The notes beneath the pieces are model-generated. The model searched no databases. It was not told the DNA's origin and saw only the letters and a list, made by a program, of their open reading frames with translations. A DNA stretch of 64,000 bases from Austwickia sp. (GTDB lineage: Bacteria; Actinomycetota; Actinomycetes; Actinomycetales; Dermatophilaceae), in assembly GCA_016699675.1 (NCBI GenBank), contig CP064985.1, forward strand, positions 2,852,001-2,916,000, given 5' to 3'. This document shows positions 9,713 to 17,987 of the stretch, piece by piece. A program made the translations under genes and the position numbers. Position 1 is the stretch's first letter. Every line of letters starts with the position of its first letter.

Positions 9713-10264
9713 ATGACGACGGTCGCCACCACAGTGCAGGAGATCACCTTCGGCGCCGATGAGGTGATTGTCTCCAAGACGGATGTCAAGGGGCACATCA
9801 CCTACGTGAACAGCGTATTTGTGGACGTGAGCGGCTATCAACGGGCCGACCTCCTGGGCCGTCCGCACAGCATCATCCGGCACCCGGACATGCCCGGCGG
9901 AGTGTTCCGACTGCTATGGCAAACCGTCGCCGACGGCCAGGAGATCTTCGCTTACGTCAAGAACCGCACCCGGTCCGGGGACTTCTATTGGGTACTGGCC
10001 CACGTGACCCCTTCACGGGATGCCGCAGGGCGCATCGTCGGATACCACTCCAATCGCCGCTGGCCGGACCGGAGTGCGATCGCTCGGATCGAACCCGTCT
10101 ACGCATGGATGCGTGACCAGGAACGCGCTCATTCCAAACGCAGCGAGGCGGCGCTGTCGTCGGCCAGCGCGCTGGCCGACCGACTCAGCGCAGCCGGCCT
10201 CAGCTATGAGCGCTTCGTGTGGCAACTGATCCTCAATGAGCAGAGCGGGCTGGACCATGTCTGA
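9713..10264 (+). CDS. Aer-type PAS sensor protein (soluble, no transducer domain)
   Basis: A 183-aa protein made of one PAS domain (residues ~10-125) and a short helical tail. TDVKGHITYVN, VDVSGYQRADLLGRPH, IIRHPDMPGGVFRLLW and KNRTRSGDFYWVLAHVTP are the characteristic pieces of Aer PAS domains, which bind FAD and sense redox state or oxygen. No membrane segment, HAMP or methyl-accepting domain is present. The ATG follows GAGGAAC by about 5 bp. The stop lies inside the start of the next gene, a soluble chemoreceptor, so the two probably form a split version of an Aer-like energy-taxis receptor. Confidence 0.85.
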   Translation: MTTVATTVQEITFGADEVIVSKTDVKGHITYVNSVFVDVSGYQRADLLGRPHSIIRHPDMPGGVFRLLWQTVADGQEIFAYVKNRTRSGDFYWVLAHVTPSRDAAGRIVGYHSNRRWPDRSAIARIEPVYAWMRDQERAHSKRSEAALSSASALADRLSAAGLSYERFVWQLILNEQSGLDHV

Positions 10265-11192
10265 TCGCCCGAGGTTGCGCCGCCGCCCGAGTCGCAAGGG
10301 GGTGGGCGCGGCCCACCTGACAACTGCTCCGAGCGCCGCACGCCGCGACGACGCGGCAGTGGCGGCCATCGTCGCAGTACTTGCCGCCGCCAAGGTCGGC
10401 GACCTGGAACCTCGCGTCGGTTCGATTCACGCCCGTGCCGAGTTAGTCGAGCTGGCGGATCACGTCGATGCGGTCCTGGATACCTGCGACGCCTTCGTGC
10501 GCGAGTCGGCCACGGCGTTGGCCGCGGCGTCGGACGGGCGGTTCTATCGGCAGATCCTCACGCGCGGGCTGGCCGGCGCATTCCGGGAAGCGGCCGAGCG
10601 GGTCAACTTCGGGCAGACCCAGATGGAACGGGCTGCGGCTGCACTTGCGGAGAAGGAGGCCGAGGAGCGCGAGATCGCGGCGGCGGCCAAGGACATTTCC
10701 ACCCAGGTGGCTGGCGCGGCCACCGAACTCGGCGCCTCCGCGGATGCACTGGCGCAGTCCGCTACCGCGGCGGTCACCCAGGCCGACCAGGCGTTGACAA
10801 CGATGGAACGGCTGGCCCAGACCAGCGCCGAGATCGATGAAGCCACACGACTGATCGGGCGCGTCGCCGCGCAGACCCGGCTACTGGCGCTCAACGCCAC
10901 GATTGAGGCCGCTCGTGCCGGCGAGGCGGGTAGGGGCTTCGCGGTCGTCGCCAATGAGGTGAAGAACCTCGCGGACGAGACCACGCGCTCCTCGCTGGAA
11001 ATCGAGGTACAGGTGCAGGCCGCCAACGACGCCGCAGACGCGGCCGGCCAAGCCCTCGCGGGGATCAACGCCGTCATTCGCGAAGTTGACATGAACGTGG
11101 CTGGCATCGCTGAGGCGGCCGGGGGGCGCGGTGGGCTGTCCTACCTCGCCGAGACCCTGCATCAGCAGGTGGACCGGATCGGCACCGACTGA
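10257..11192 (+). CDS. Soluble methyl-accepting chemotaxis protein
   Basis: A 311-aa cytoplasmic chemoreceptor without membrane segments. The N-terminal ~100 residues are helical and unassigned. The rest is a coiled-coil signalling domain with the hairpin-tip region LIGRVAAQTRLLALNATIEA followed by ARAGEAGRGFAVVANEVKNL. It would contact CheA/CheW and control flagellar rotation. The ATG at 10257 overlaps the end of the PAS gene by 8 bp. An in-frame ATG at 10236 is possible but has no better ribosome-binding site. No che or fla gene is in the window. Input probably comes from the adjacent PAS protein (inference from overlap and from fused Aer homologues). Confidence 0.88.
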   Translation: MSDRPRLRRRPSRKGVGAAHLTTAPSAARRDDAAVAAIVAVLAAAKVGDLEPRVGSIHARAELVELADHVDAVLDTCDAFVRESATALAAASDGRFYRQILTRGLAGAFREAAERVNFGQTQMERAAAALAEKEAEEREIAAAAKDISTQVAGAATELGASADALAQSATAAVTQADQALTTMERLAQTSAEIDEATRLIGRVAAQTRLLALNATIEAARAGEAGRGFAVVANEVKNLADETTRSSLEIEVQVQAANDAADAAGQALAGINAVIREVDMNVAGIAEAAGGRGGLSYLAETLHQQVDRIGTD

Positions 11193-11253
11193 CACCGGAC
11201 GGGTGCGGTGGTCGTGTCGTGCACAGAGTCCCCCACGCCCGCCCGCACCGGGC

Positions 11254-12501
11254 TCATCCCGAGGACCACAGCTGCGCGATGACGGCGATGAGACCGCCCC
11301 ACCTCATGGGCCCGAGACTCGTGTGGATCCAGTGCGGCAGCGCCCAGGAACCGAGGTAGATCACCGTGAGCGGCGCATTCCAACCGAGGGTGGACCGTGG
11401 GCGGTGTTCGGAGCTCATCAGGCAGATGAGCAGTTCGAGCACGACGACATTCGTCCACCGCCCGTAGTCCACGGCCACGGCGAAGAGGGGGGCGATCATC
11501 AGCAGCGACGTTCCCGCGAGAACGGCATGGCGCTGCATCCACCGCGAGGTGGCCAGGGGGAGCACGGACAGCAGGATGAGCGGGATATAGACAAGGTAGG
11601 TGGGGTACGCGTGCGCGATCTCGGCCCGAATGGTCGCTACGGGTTCGCCGATATAGCGCAAGACGCCACTGCACACCTGGTCGGTAACCCCTTGAGCGAC
11701 CACGGCGGAGCATGCGGCGTCCCGATGGCCCGTGGTCCCCGGAAAGGCCAGGCCCAAGAGCAGCCCCAGCGCGCCGATGGCAACGAAACCCGCTCGGAGA
11801 GCGACCTGCGCTCGGCCTCCAGCGACGCGCCGCAGCAGGAAGATCATCGCGGGCAGCATGACCGCGGTCATCTCCCAGGAGAATGCCCCGACCAGGAAGA
11901 GAAGGCCAGCGCAGGCGACACCAAGCCATCTCAGGGCGGGCCGGTGAGCTCTTCCGGCGATGGCGACGAGCGTGAGCGCACTCAGCCCCAGCATCCCCTT
12001 GCGACCAAAGCCGCCGGCGTCCCAGACGGGGAACATGAAGGCCCCCGGTGAAAGCGTGAGAGCGAGGGCGAACCAGCGATACCCGCATTGGTGGATCCAC
12101 CACACGGCGTACCCCAGAGGCAGCCACCACAGCGCGGTCTGCAGGGCGAAAAGCAGCCACAGCCCAGCCGTGCCGTCAGGGAACAGCACCATATAGATCG
12201 ACCCGAAGAGGCCGCGGCGATGAAAACCGCCGCCGTAGCTGATGAGCCATTCGGAATCGACCGGGATGAACCCATTCCGGCGCAGTTCCCGAGCCTGTCC
12301 GGCTGTCACGATCAGGACCGCCAAGAGGGCCAGCGCCACGACAACGCGTGGCCACCCGGTGCCCCTCGTGACGCGCCGCCCCTCCGGGGGGGGCGCCTCA
12401 CGAGCGGGGGAGGTCCACCGGTGAGTCCCACGCTCACGCGAGCCGCCGAACCGCCGCTTCGTCGTCCCGGTCGACGGCGACGCGCCCTGGATGCCCTTCA
12501 T
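11254..12501 (-). CDS. Uncharacterised polytopic membrane protein
   Basis: A 415-aa protein with a ~45-residue Arg/Pro-rich cytoplasmic N-terminus and about nine to ten hydrophobic segments. Just after the first segment is FIPVDSEWLISYGGGFHRRG, a conserved-looking loop I associate with uncharacterised membrane proteins of the polysaccharide/glycosyltransferase-like type. That association is weak, and no catalytic motif is visible. Two cysteines (AACSAVV and QVCSGV) lie in a long loop and could form a disulfide outside the cell. The ATG at 12499-12501 follows GGGGGAG closely. It stands alone between the converging chemoreceptor and the 339-bp gap before asparaginase. Confidence 0.65.
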   Translation of the reverse strand: MKGIQGASPSTGTTKRRFGGSRERGTHRWTSPAREAPPPEGRRVTRGTGWPRVVVALALLAVLIVTAGQARELRRNGFIPVDSEWLISYGGGFHRRGLFGSIYMVLFPDGTAGLWLLFALQTALWWLPLGYAVWWIHQCGYRWFALALTLSPGAFMFPVWDAGGFGRKGMLGLSALTLVAIAGRAHRPALRWLGVACAGLLFLVGAFSWEMTAVMLPAMIFLLRRVAGGRAQVALRAGFVAIGALGLLLGLAFPGTTGHRDAACSAVVAQGVTDQVCSGVLRYIGEPVATIRAEIAHAYPTYLVYIPLILLSVLPLATSRWMQRHAVLAGTSLLMIAPLFAVAVDYGRWTNVVVLELLICLMSSEHRPRSTLGWNAPLTVIYLGSWALPHWIHTSLGPMRWGGLIAVIAQLWSSG

Positions 12502-12840
12502 CGCTCCCCCTCGTCCGCGTTCATGGGGCGGGCGGGCCCCAGCGCTCGACCTGGCCCGGCGTCAGGCTGGGTCCACGTCCGGCCTCGCCGCCCGCAGCAG
12601 TGCCCGACACGGGCCGGAGTCCGGGCGGATTTCGTTGGAAGACTAACTCCTTCGCTCTTTGGGGCGGCGGAGGAGCGCACCGACGCGCAGGGCTGCCAGG
12701 TCTGCGCGCCCATCCATCTCAGCGACTCCGCAGAGCAAGCGACCTTGGCGATATCAGGCGGTCCGGGTAGCGTGAGCCTGGGCGGCGGACGCGGCGCAGC
12801 GGTATCCGGTGGGTCGGCGACCGTCCCCGCTACCCGGCGC
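12502..12840. other. Intergenic stretch without a recognisable gene
   Basis: 339 bp between the start of the membrane protein gene and the end of the asparaginase gene, both on the minus strand. I see no RNA gene, strong terminator hairpin or conserved frame. It must hold the promoter of the membrane protein gene, but no convincing -10/-35 pair could be picked. Confidence 0.4.
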
Positions 12841-13857
12841 TCAGTGGGAGTCGAAGATCCGCTGGAGGGCGTCGGCGTCGATCGTCTGGCTCAGCGCGAG
12901 GGCGAGCAGGATCCGAGCCTTCGCCGGGTTCAGGTCACCCCCGGCGATCAGGCCCAACGCGCTGTCAGGGACGGTGCTATCCCGCGCGACCACCGTGTCG
13001 GCAACCCGAGTGGCGCGGACGACGGGGACGCCTCGCGCGGCGATCTCGGCGAGTGGTCCGCGCACGTCGAGGGGCACATTGCCGCCACCGTGTCCGACGT
13101 ACACGATCCCGTTCGCCCCTGAGTCCACAGCCGACCGCAGGATCGCCGTCGGCAGGCCCGCGCGCCCGTACACGGTCTCTACCGCCGGCAGCTGCGCCGG
13201 GAGCGACGCGAGGTCGAAGGCGCTGCCGGCGCCGTACCGGCGGGCGGGGCGGACGGCGTACGACGGGCCCCGCGCCGTCATCCACCCCAGCGGACCGGCT
13301 GCGGAGGCGAACGCGTCCCGGGCCGCCCCAGACTTGACCACCTCCCGACCGCAGTGGATCGCCTCGCCCATCACGACCAGGGCACCCAGCCCCGCCGACG
13401 CCGCCGACGCAGCGGTGCGAACTGCAGCAAGCAGGTTCGCAGGGCCATCGGCGCCGGGCGCATCCGCCGCCCGCATCGCGCCGGTCAGGACGACCGGCGT
13501 GGGGCCGGGCAGCACGAGATGCAGCAGGTACGCCGTCTCCTCCATCGTGTCCGTCCCATGCGTGACGACGACCCCGTCCACGTCGTCACGAGCCGCGATG
13601 TCGGCGACCCGCCGCGCCAACCCCACCTGGCGATCCAAGGTCATGTCGCAGGAGTCGATCTGGCAGAACTGCTCGTAGCTGACCCGGGCGATGTCGCCGA
13701 GCCCCGGTACGGCGTCGAGGAGGTCGTCGACCGAGACCACCCCCGCCTGGTAGGCCACTCCTGTCGCTGCGGCCACCGAGCCGGCGATGGTCCCGCCGGT
13801 CCCGACGACGACGACGTGGGGCCGGGCGGTCCTCGGGGCCTGGGCAGAGGCAGTCAT
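12841..13857 (-). CDS. ansA: L-asparaginase
   Basis: A 338-aa asparaginase that hydrolyses asparagine to aspartate and ammonia. The first threonine motif GTGGTIAG is at about residues 19-26 (nucleophile Thr in GGT). The second motif HGTDTMEE and the sequence VVLTGAMRAAD follow. There is no signal peptide, so it is probably cytoplasmic. The ATG at 13855-13857 is preceded by GGGGAG at 9 bp. A GTG two codons upstream is in frame but too close to that site. The C-terminal small domain is complete (GLIAGGDLNPAKARILLALA). Confidence 0.93.
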   Translation of the reverse strand: MTASAQAPRTARPHVVVVGTGGTIAGSVAAATGVAYQAGVVSVDDLLDAVPGLGDIARVSYEQFCQIDSCDMTLDRQVGLARRVADIAARDDVDGVVVTHGTDTMEETAYLLHLVLPGPTPVVLTGAMRAADAPGADGPANLLAAVRTAASAASAGLGALVVMGEAIHCGREVVKSGAARDAFASAAGPLGWMTARGPSYAVRPARRYGAGSAFDLASLPAQLPAVETVYGRAGLPTAILRSAVDSGANGIVYVGHGGGNVPLDVRGPLAEIAARGVPVVRATRVADTVVARDSTVPDSALGLIAGGDLNPAKARILLALALSQTIDADALQRIFDSH

Positions 13858-13950
13858 GCCCACATTCTCCCCTTCGCCAAGATCGTGACAGGCGGGGCCC
13901 CGCTGCGGCCATGCCGAGCTGCGGCGCCCTGCCCAGCTCAGAATGCCCGT

Positions 13951-14070
13951 CGACGTCAGCCGTGCTCGATCGGCTGACTCCTCATCGCTCGCTGCGCTCG
14001 CTAGATCGACGTCAGCCGTGCTCGATTGGCTGACTCCTCATCGCTCGCTGCGCTCGCTAGATCGACGTCA
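13951..14070. repeat. 56-bp direct tandem repeat, two full copies plus a partial third
   Basis: Unit one begins at 13951 and unit two at 14007 (CGACGTCAGCCGTGCTCGAT...). A third copy at 14063 is cut after about 8 bp, inside the stop codon region of the acyl-CoA synthetase gene. The two full copies differ at one base (GATCGG against GATTGG). Each contains the short inverted repeat AGCCG/CGGCT and the motif GCTCGCTGCGCTCGCT, which is itself nearly palindromic. Confidence 0.85.
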
Positions 14071-15780
14071 ACCGCGAAGCCCCGGGAACTGGTCGTCCCG
14101 GTACTCACCGTCGGCGCGCGCACCCGCACCGGCCAACTCGTCCTCACGCTGGCGCAGCTCGACCCGGCGGATCTTGCCCGACACGGTCTTGGGCAGCTCA
14201 CCGAACTCCAGCCGCCGTACCCGCTGGAACGGCGCCAGGTGCTCCCGGGCGTACTTCAAGATCTCGTACGCCGTGTCCTCGTTCGGCTCCCAGCCCGCCG
14301 CCAGCACGACGTACGCCTTCGGCACCGCCAGCCGCACCTCGTCCGGCGCCGGCACCACCGCCGCCTCCGCGACCGCCGGATGCTCGATCAACACCGACTC
14401 CAGCTCGAACGGAGACACCTTGTAATCGCTGGCCTTGAACACGTCGTCGGTGCGGCCGATGAAGGTCACCGTGCCGTGCTCGTCCCTACTGGCGATGTCG
14501 CCCGTGTGGTAATAGCCGCCCTTCATCGACTCGGCGGCCCGCTTGTCGTCGCCCTGATATCCGGCCATCAGGCCCACCGGCGTGGCGGACAGATCGAGGC
14601 ACAGCTCGCCCTCGGTCTGCGTCGGCTCGCCCGAGACCGGGTCGATCAGCACGGACGGTACGCCGGGCAGGGGCCGGCCCATCGAGCCCGGGATGACCGG
14701 CTGGCCCGGGGAGTTGCCCACCTGCGCGCAGGTCTCGGTCTGGCCGAAGCCGTCTCGGATCGTCATGCCCCACTTGGCCTTGACCTGCTCGATCACCTCG
14801 GGGTTCAGCGGCTCCCCCGCACCGATGATCTCCCGCAGCGAGCCCTGCTTGCCGCTGATGTCGGCCTGGATGAGCATCCGCCACACCGTCGGCGGCGCGC
14901 AGAACGTGGTCACCCCGGCCCGCTCCATCTGCCCCAACAGGGCCGCGGCGTCGAAGCGGGTGTAGTTGTACTCGAAGATGCACGCCTGCGCGATCCACGG
15001 CGCGAAGAAGCAGCTCCACGCGTGCTTGGCCCAGCCCGGGCCGGCGATCGTCAGGTGCGTGTCGCCGGGCTTCAGCCCGACCCAGTACATCGTCGACAGG
15101 TGCCCCACCGGATAGCTCACCTGGGTGTGCATGACGAGCTTGGGCTTGGACGTCGTGCCGGAGGTGAAGTAGAGCAGCAGCGGGTCCTCGGCCTGGGTCT
15201 GCGCGGTCCAGGCGGGCGCCTCGGCGCGGTCCTGGGCGGCCCGCATGTCGGCCCAGCCCTCGGGTCCCTCGCCCACGGACATGAGGATGACGTCGGGGTG
15301 CTGATCGGCGATGCGGTAGAACTTGCCGGCGTCGACGGGGTTGGCGATGACGGCCTTGGCGCCCGCGCGCTGGACCCGATCCTGCAGGTCGGCGGCCTGC
15401 AAGGCGGTCGTCGTCGGCATGATCACGCCGCCCAGCTTCATGATGGCGAGCATCGAGTCCCACAGCTCGACCTGGTTGTTCAGCATCAGGATGACGGGGT
15501 CGCCCTTGCCGATGCCCTGCTCGACCAGCCAGGCCGCGAGCTTGTCACTGCGGGTCACCATGTGGTCGAAGGTGAATTTCTCCTCGGATCCGTCCTCTTC
15601 GACGATCCACAGCGCCGTCCTGTCGTTGCCGCGCGCGTAGCCGTCGAACCAGTCGGTGGCCCAGTTCCAGGTGCCGGTGATGTCGGGCCAGCGGAACTCC
15701 GCCACGGCCTTGTCGTAGTTCTCGCGGTTCTCCAGGAGGAAGTCCCGGGCTGCTCGGTAGCTCTCGGACGTCGTCGTCAT
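14068..15780 (-). CDS. Acyl-CoA synthetase (AMP-forming)
   Basis: A 570-aa AMP-forming ligase of the acetyl/medium-chain acyl-CoA synthetase superfamily. The P-loop-like motif YFTSGTTSKPKLVMH lies near residue 200. GAGEPLNPEV, DGFGQTETCAQVG, YYHTGDIASRDEHG and the C-terminal KASDYKVSPFELE and PKTVSGKIRRVEL (catalytic Lys region) follow. It would activate a carboxylate with ATP and CoA; the substrate is uncertain, with short or medium chain or aromatic acids likely. The ATG at 15778-15780 is preceded by AGGAAAG. Thirteen upstream in-frame residues are not family-like. The stop lies at the edge of the 56-bp tandem repeats. Confidence 0.88.
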   Translation of the reverse strand: MTTTSESYRAARDFLLENRENYDKAVAEFRWPDITGTWNWATDWFDGYARGNDRTALWIVEEDGSEEKFTFDHMVTRSDKLAAWLVEQGIGKGDPVILMLNNQVELWDSMLAIMKLGGVIMPTTTALQAADLQDRVQRAGAKAVIANPVDAGKFYRIADQHPDVILMSVGEGPEGWADMRAAQDRAEAPAWTAQTQAEDPLLLYFTSGTTSKPKLVMHTQVSYPVGHLSTMYWVGLKPGDTHLTIAGPGWAKHAWSCFFAPWIAQACIFEYNYTRFDAAALLGQMERAGVTTFCAPPTVWRMLIQADISGKQGSLREIIGAGEPLNPEVIEQVKAKWGMTIRDGFGQTETCAQVGNSPGQPVIPGSMGRPLPGVPSVLIDPVSGEPTQTEGELCLDLSATPVGLMAGYQGDDKRAAESMKGGYYHTGDIASRDEHGTVTFIGRTDDVFKASDYKVSPFELESVLIEHPAVAEAAVVPAPDEVRLAVPKAYVVLAAGWEPNEDTAYEILKYAREHLAPFQRVRRLEFGELPKTVSGKIRRVELRQREDELAGAGARADGEYRDDQFPGLRG

Positions 15781-15988
15781 GCGGACTTTCCTAGCAGGCG
15801 GGGCAGAGGTCCGCCGCACGAGTCGACCGCGGGGAGCCCGGTGGGGAAGGCCCGCGGCGAACGGCGTACACGGTGCGGCCGATTCGGCCGGGTGTGACCG
15901 CGGGGCGACCGCGGGCGACCCGGCGGCCGAACCGTGCGCTCTCCGCCCCGCCGAGCGTCGCCCAGCGGCCCCCCGATCCGGCAGCGTC

Positions 15989-16891
15989 CTACGGCAGCAG
16001 CGGAAGGAGGGTGATCGTCACGGGGATCGTGACCACGCTCGCGAGCGTGCTGAGCGCCACGACTGAGGCCTGCGTGTCAGCCCCGGAGCCGTACTCCCTC
16101 GCGATCATGAACGCGTTCACCGCCGTGGGCATCGCGCTGGCCAGCACCAGCGCGGCGAGGGCCGTGCCGTGCAGCCCGAACGCCACACCGATACCCGCCG
16201 CGAGCACGGGGGAGAGCAGCAGCCGGGTCGCCGCGACGAGGCCGACCGTGCGGGTGGGGCGCGCGCCGGAGGTCGCCGCGATCTGTGCCCCCAAGGCGAG
16301 CAGGACGATCGGGATGGCGCCCTGGGCGAGCAGCTCGATGCCGCGGGAGAGCCCGAGCGGTACGCCGACGCCGGTGGCGCGCACGACGAATCCGACCGCG
16401 ATACCCCACAGCACGGGCAGCTTCAGGACGGTGCGGGCGGCCCCCCGCAGGTCGGCGTGGTCGCCCAGGAGCCCTGGCCCCACCGTGAACATCACGACCA
16501 TCGACCAGACGAAGATGACCAGCGACTGGTCGAGCCCCTCGCGGCCCAGGGCCAGGAGCGCGATGGGCAGGCCGAAGTTCCCGTTGTTGCCCAGGGCCAC
16601 GCCGGCGACGATGCCGCGTCGCTCGGCGCGCGGATAGCCGCGGGCGCCGGCCCACGCGATCGCCGCGCCCGCGCCGGTCACCGCCAGGTAGGCCAGGCCC
16701 AAGACGAGGCCCGTCTGCGCCGACACCGTCGTCGTGACGATGCTCTGGTAGGCGAGGAACGGGAAGAACCCGTAAAGGCCCACCTTGCCGATGGTGTCGA
16801 GGTCCAGCGGGAAGAAGCGGGACAGCGTGGCCCCGACGGCCGCGACGAGGACGACGGGCAGCATCACCTCGACGACGGCCCCGATCACCAC
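15989..16891 (-). CDS. AEC-family (auxin efflux carrier-type) transporter
   Basis: A 300-aa membrane protein with about ten hydrophobic segments in two five-helix halves. NNGNFGLPIALLALG is the conserved Asn/Gly/Pro motif of the first half, and ASAMPTAVNAFMIAREYG is the matching C-terminal motif. These proteins export or import organic acids such as malate; the substrate here is unknown. The GTG at 16889-16891 is 5 bp after the yajQ stop and follows a GAGG, so translation is probably coupled. The frame stays open far upstream through yajQ in another phase, and that part is rejected as coding. Confidence 0.85.
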   Translation of the reverse strand: MVIGAVVEVMLPVVLVAAVGATLSRFFPLDLDTIGKVGLYGFFPFLAYQSIVTTTVSAQTGLVLGLAYLAVTGAGAAIAWAGARGYPRAERRGIVAGVALGNNGNFGLPIALLALGREGLDQSLVIFVWSMVVMFTVGPGLLGDHADLRGAARTVLKLPVLWGIAVGFVVRATGVGVPLGLSRGIELLAQGAIPIVLLALGAQIAATSGARPTRTVGLVAATRLLLSPVLAAGIGVAFGLHGTALAALVLASAMPTAVNAFMIAREYGSGADTQASVVALSTLASVVTIPVTITLLPLLP

Positions 16892-16896
16892 GTACC

Positions 16897-17394
16897 TCAG
16901 CGGTAGTTGGTGAACTGCAGCGCCACGTCGAGCTCGGCGCCCTTGAGCATCGCCATGACGGCCTGCAGGTCGTCCTTGCTCTTGCTGGTCACCCGCAACT
17001 CGACGCCCTGGATCTGCGCCTTGACGGTCTTGGGGAAGTCGTCGCGGATGAGCTTGCTGATCTTCTTGGCGTGCTCCTGGCTGATGCCGTTCTTGAGGGT
17101 GCCCTCGAGGCGGTACTCCTTGCCGGAGGCCCGCGGCTTCGTGTCGCCGGTGTCCAGCGACTTCAGCGAAACCCCCCGCTTGACGAGCTTGGTCTGGAAG
17201 ACGTCGAGGACGGCGAGGCAGCGCTCCTCGCTGTTCGCCTTCATCACCACGACGTCCTCGCCGCTGAACTCGATGCTCGCGCCGACGCCCTTGAAGTCGT
17301 ACCGCTGGGCGATCTCCTTCTGGCTTTGCGTGAGGGCGTTGGCGACCTCTTGGCGGTCCACCTTGCTGACGATGTCGAACGAGCTGTCGGCCAT
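16897..17394 (-). CDS. yajQ: YajQ-family nucleotide-binding protein
   Basis: A 165-aa protein beginning MADSSFDIVSKVDRQEV and ending ALQFTNYR, both typical of the family. YajQ proteins have two ferredoxin-like halves, bind nucleotides and in some bacteria cyclic di-GMP, and act as regulators; no such role is shown here. The ATG at 17392-17394 gives the normal family length. The upstream extension of the frame runs over the tRNA-Tyr region on the opposite strand and is not coding. It heads a two-gene unit with the AEC transporter. Confidence 0.93.
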   Translation of the reverse strand: MADSSFDIVSKVDRQEVANALTQSQKEIAQRYDFKGVGASIEFSGEDVVVMKANSEERCLAVLDVFQTKLVKRGVSLKSLDTGDTKPRASGKEYRLEGTLKNGISQEHAKKISKLIRDDFPKTVKAQIQGVELRVTSKSKDDLQAVMAMLKGAELDVALQFTNYR

Positions 17395-17563
17395 GAGCCA
17401 CCTCGCGGGTCTGGGTGCCGGGGACGCGACGGCAGCGCCGGCGTCGGGGGGTCGGCTCATTCTGCCCGACGCGGGGCGGGCTCCCCGTCCCGCCTCCCGG
17501 AGCGGCGGGAGTGCGCCCGTGCGCGGTGCGACCCCGGCTCGTGGCGGGCGGCCCCGGAAGCGA

Positions 17564-17595
17564 TTGGACTGCCCCCGGCCACGGGTTGCTATGCT
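17564..17595 (+). promoter_or_regulatory. Candidate promoter of tRNA-Tyr
   Basis: TTGGAC at 17564-17569 and TATGCT at 17590-17595, with a TG one base before the -10 (extended -10 type), 24 bp before the tRNA. The spacer of 20 bp is long. The same hexamers and flanks occur before rpoB, which supports it. Confidence 0.45.
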
Positions 17596-17619
17596 GTCCG
17601 GGCGCGCTGCGGCGAGCAC

Positions 17620-17703
17620 GGCAGGTTGCCCGAGCGGCCAATGGGAGCGGACTGTAAATCCGTCGCGAAAGCTACCAAGGTTCGAATCCTTGACCTGCCA
17701 CCA
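17620..17703 (+). tRNA. tRNA-Tyr (anticodon GTA)
   Basis: Acceptor strands GGCAGGT (17620-17626) and ACCTGCC (17693-17699) pair perfectly. The anticodon loop reads ACTGTAAATC with GTA, there is a long class II variable arm, the T-loop is TTCGAAT, and discriminator A is followed by an encoded CCA (17701-17703). Length 84 with CCA. An accessory, rearranged stretch begins just downstream. Confidence 0.95.
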
Positions 17704-17710
17704 CCCCCGG

Positions 17711-17752
17711 AAACGGCCCCTGATCAGCGAGATTGCTGACCAGGGGCCGTTT
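17711..17752 (+). terminator. Hairpin terminator after tRNA-Tyr
   Basis: Arms 17711-17728 and 17735-17752 pair over 18 bp with one mismatch around the loop GAGATT. The T-run is weak (TTCGTGCTGTT), as is common in actinomycetes. Confidence 0.75.
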
Positions 17753-17987
17753 CGTGCTGTTCGACCGTCACCGGCCGGTCGCGGCGAAGCCGGGTGTTCG
17801 TGGCTGAGCCGCAGATGAGACGCGGATGAGACGCGGATGAGAACCGGCGATCCGGGGCCGAGGAAGTCCGCCGATCCATCGACGACCACGCCCAACCCAG
17901 TCGGTTTGACACCCATGGACGCTCGTCCCGGAGAATGACCACCCGGGAGCAAAAGGCCCAAAACGGCGATGCCTTGGGGAGGCAGAC

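Noticed and set aside
16892..17641. In-frame upstream extension of the AEC transporter gene through yajQ
   Set aside because: The translation is Arg/Gly-rich and lies in another phase of the certain yajQ gene; the GTG at 16891 with GAGG is the better start.
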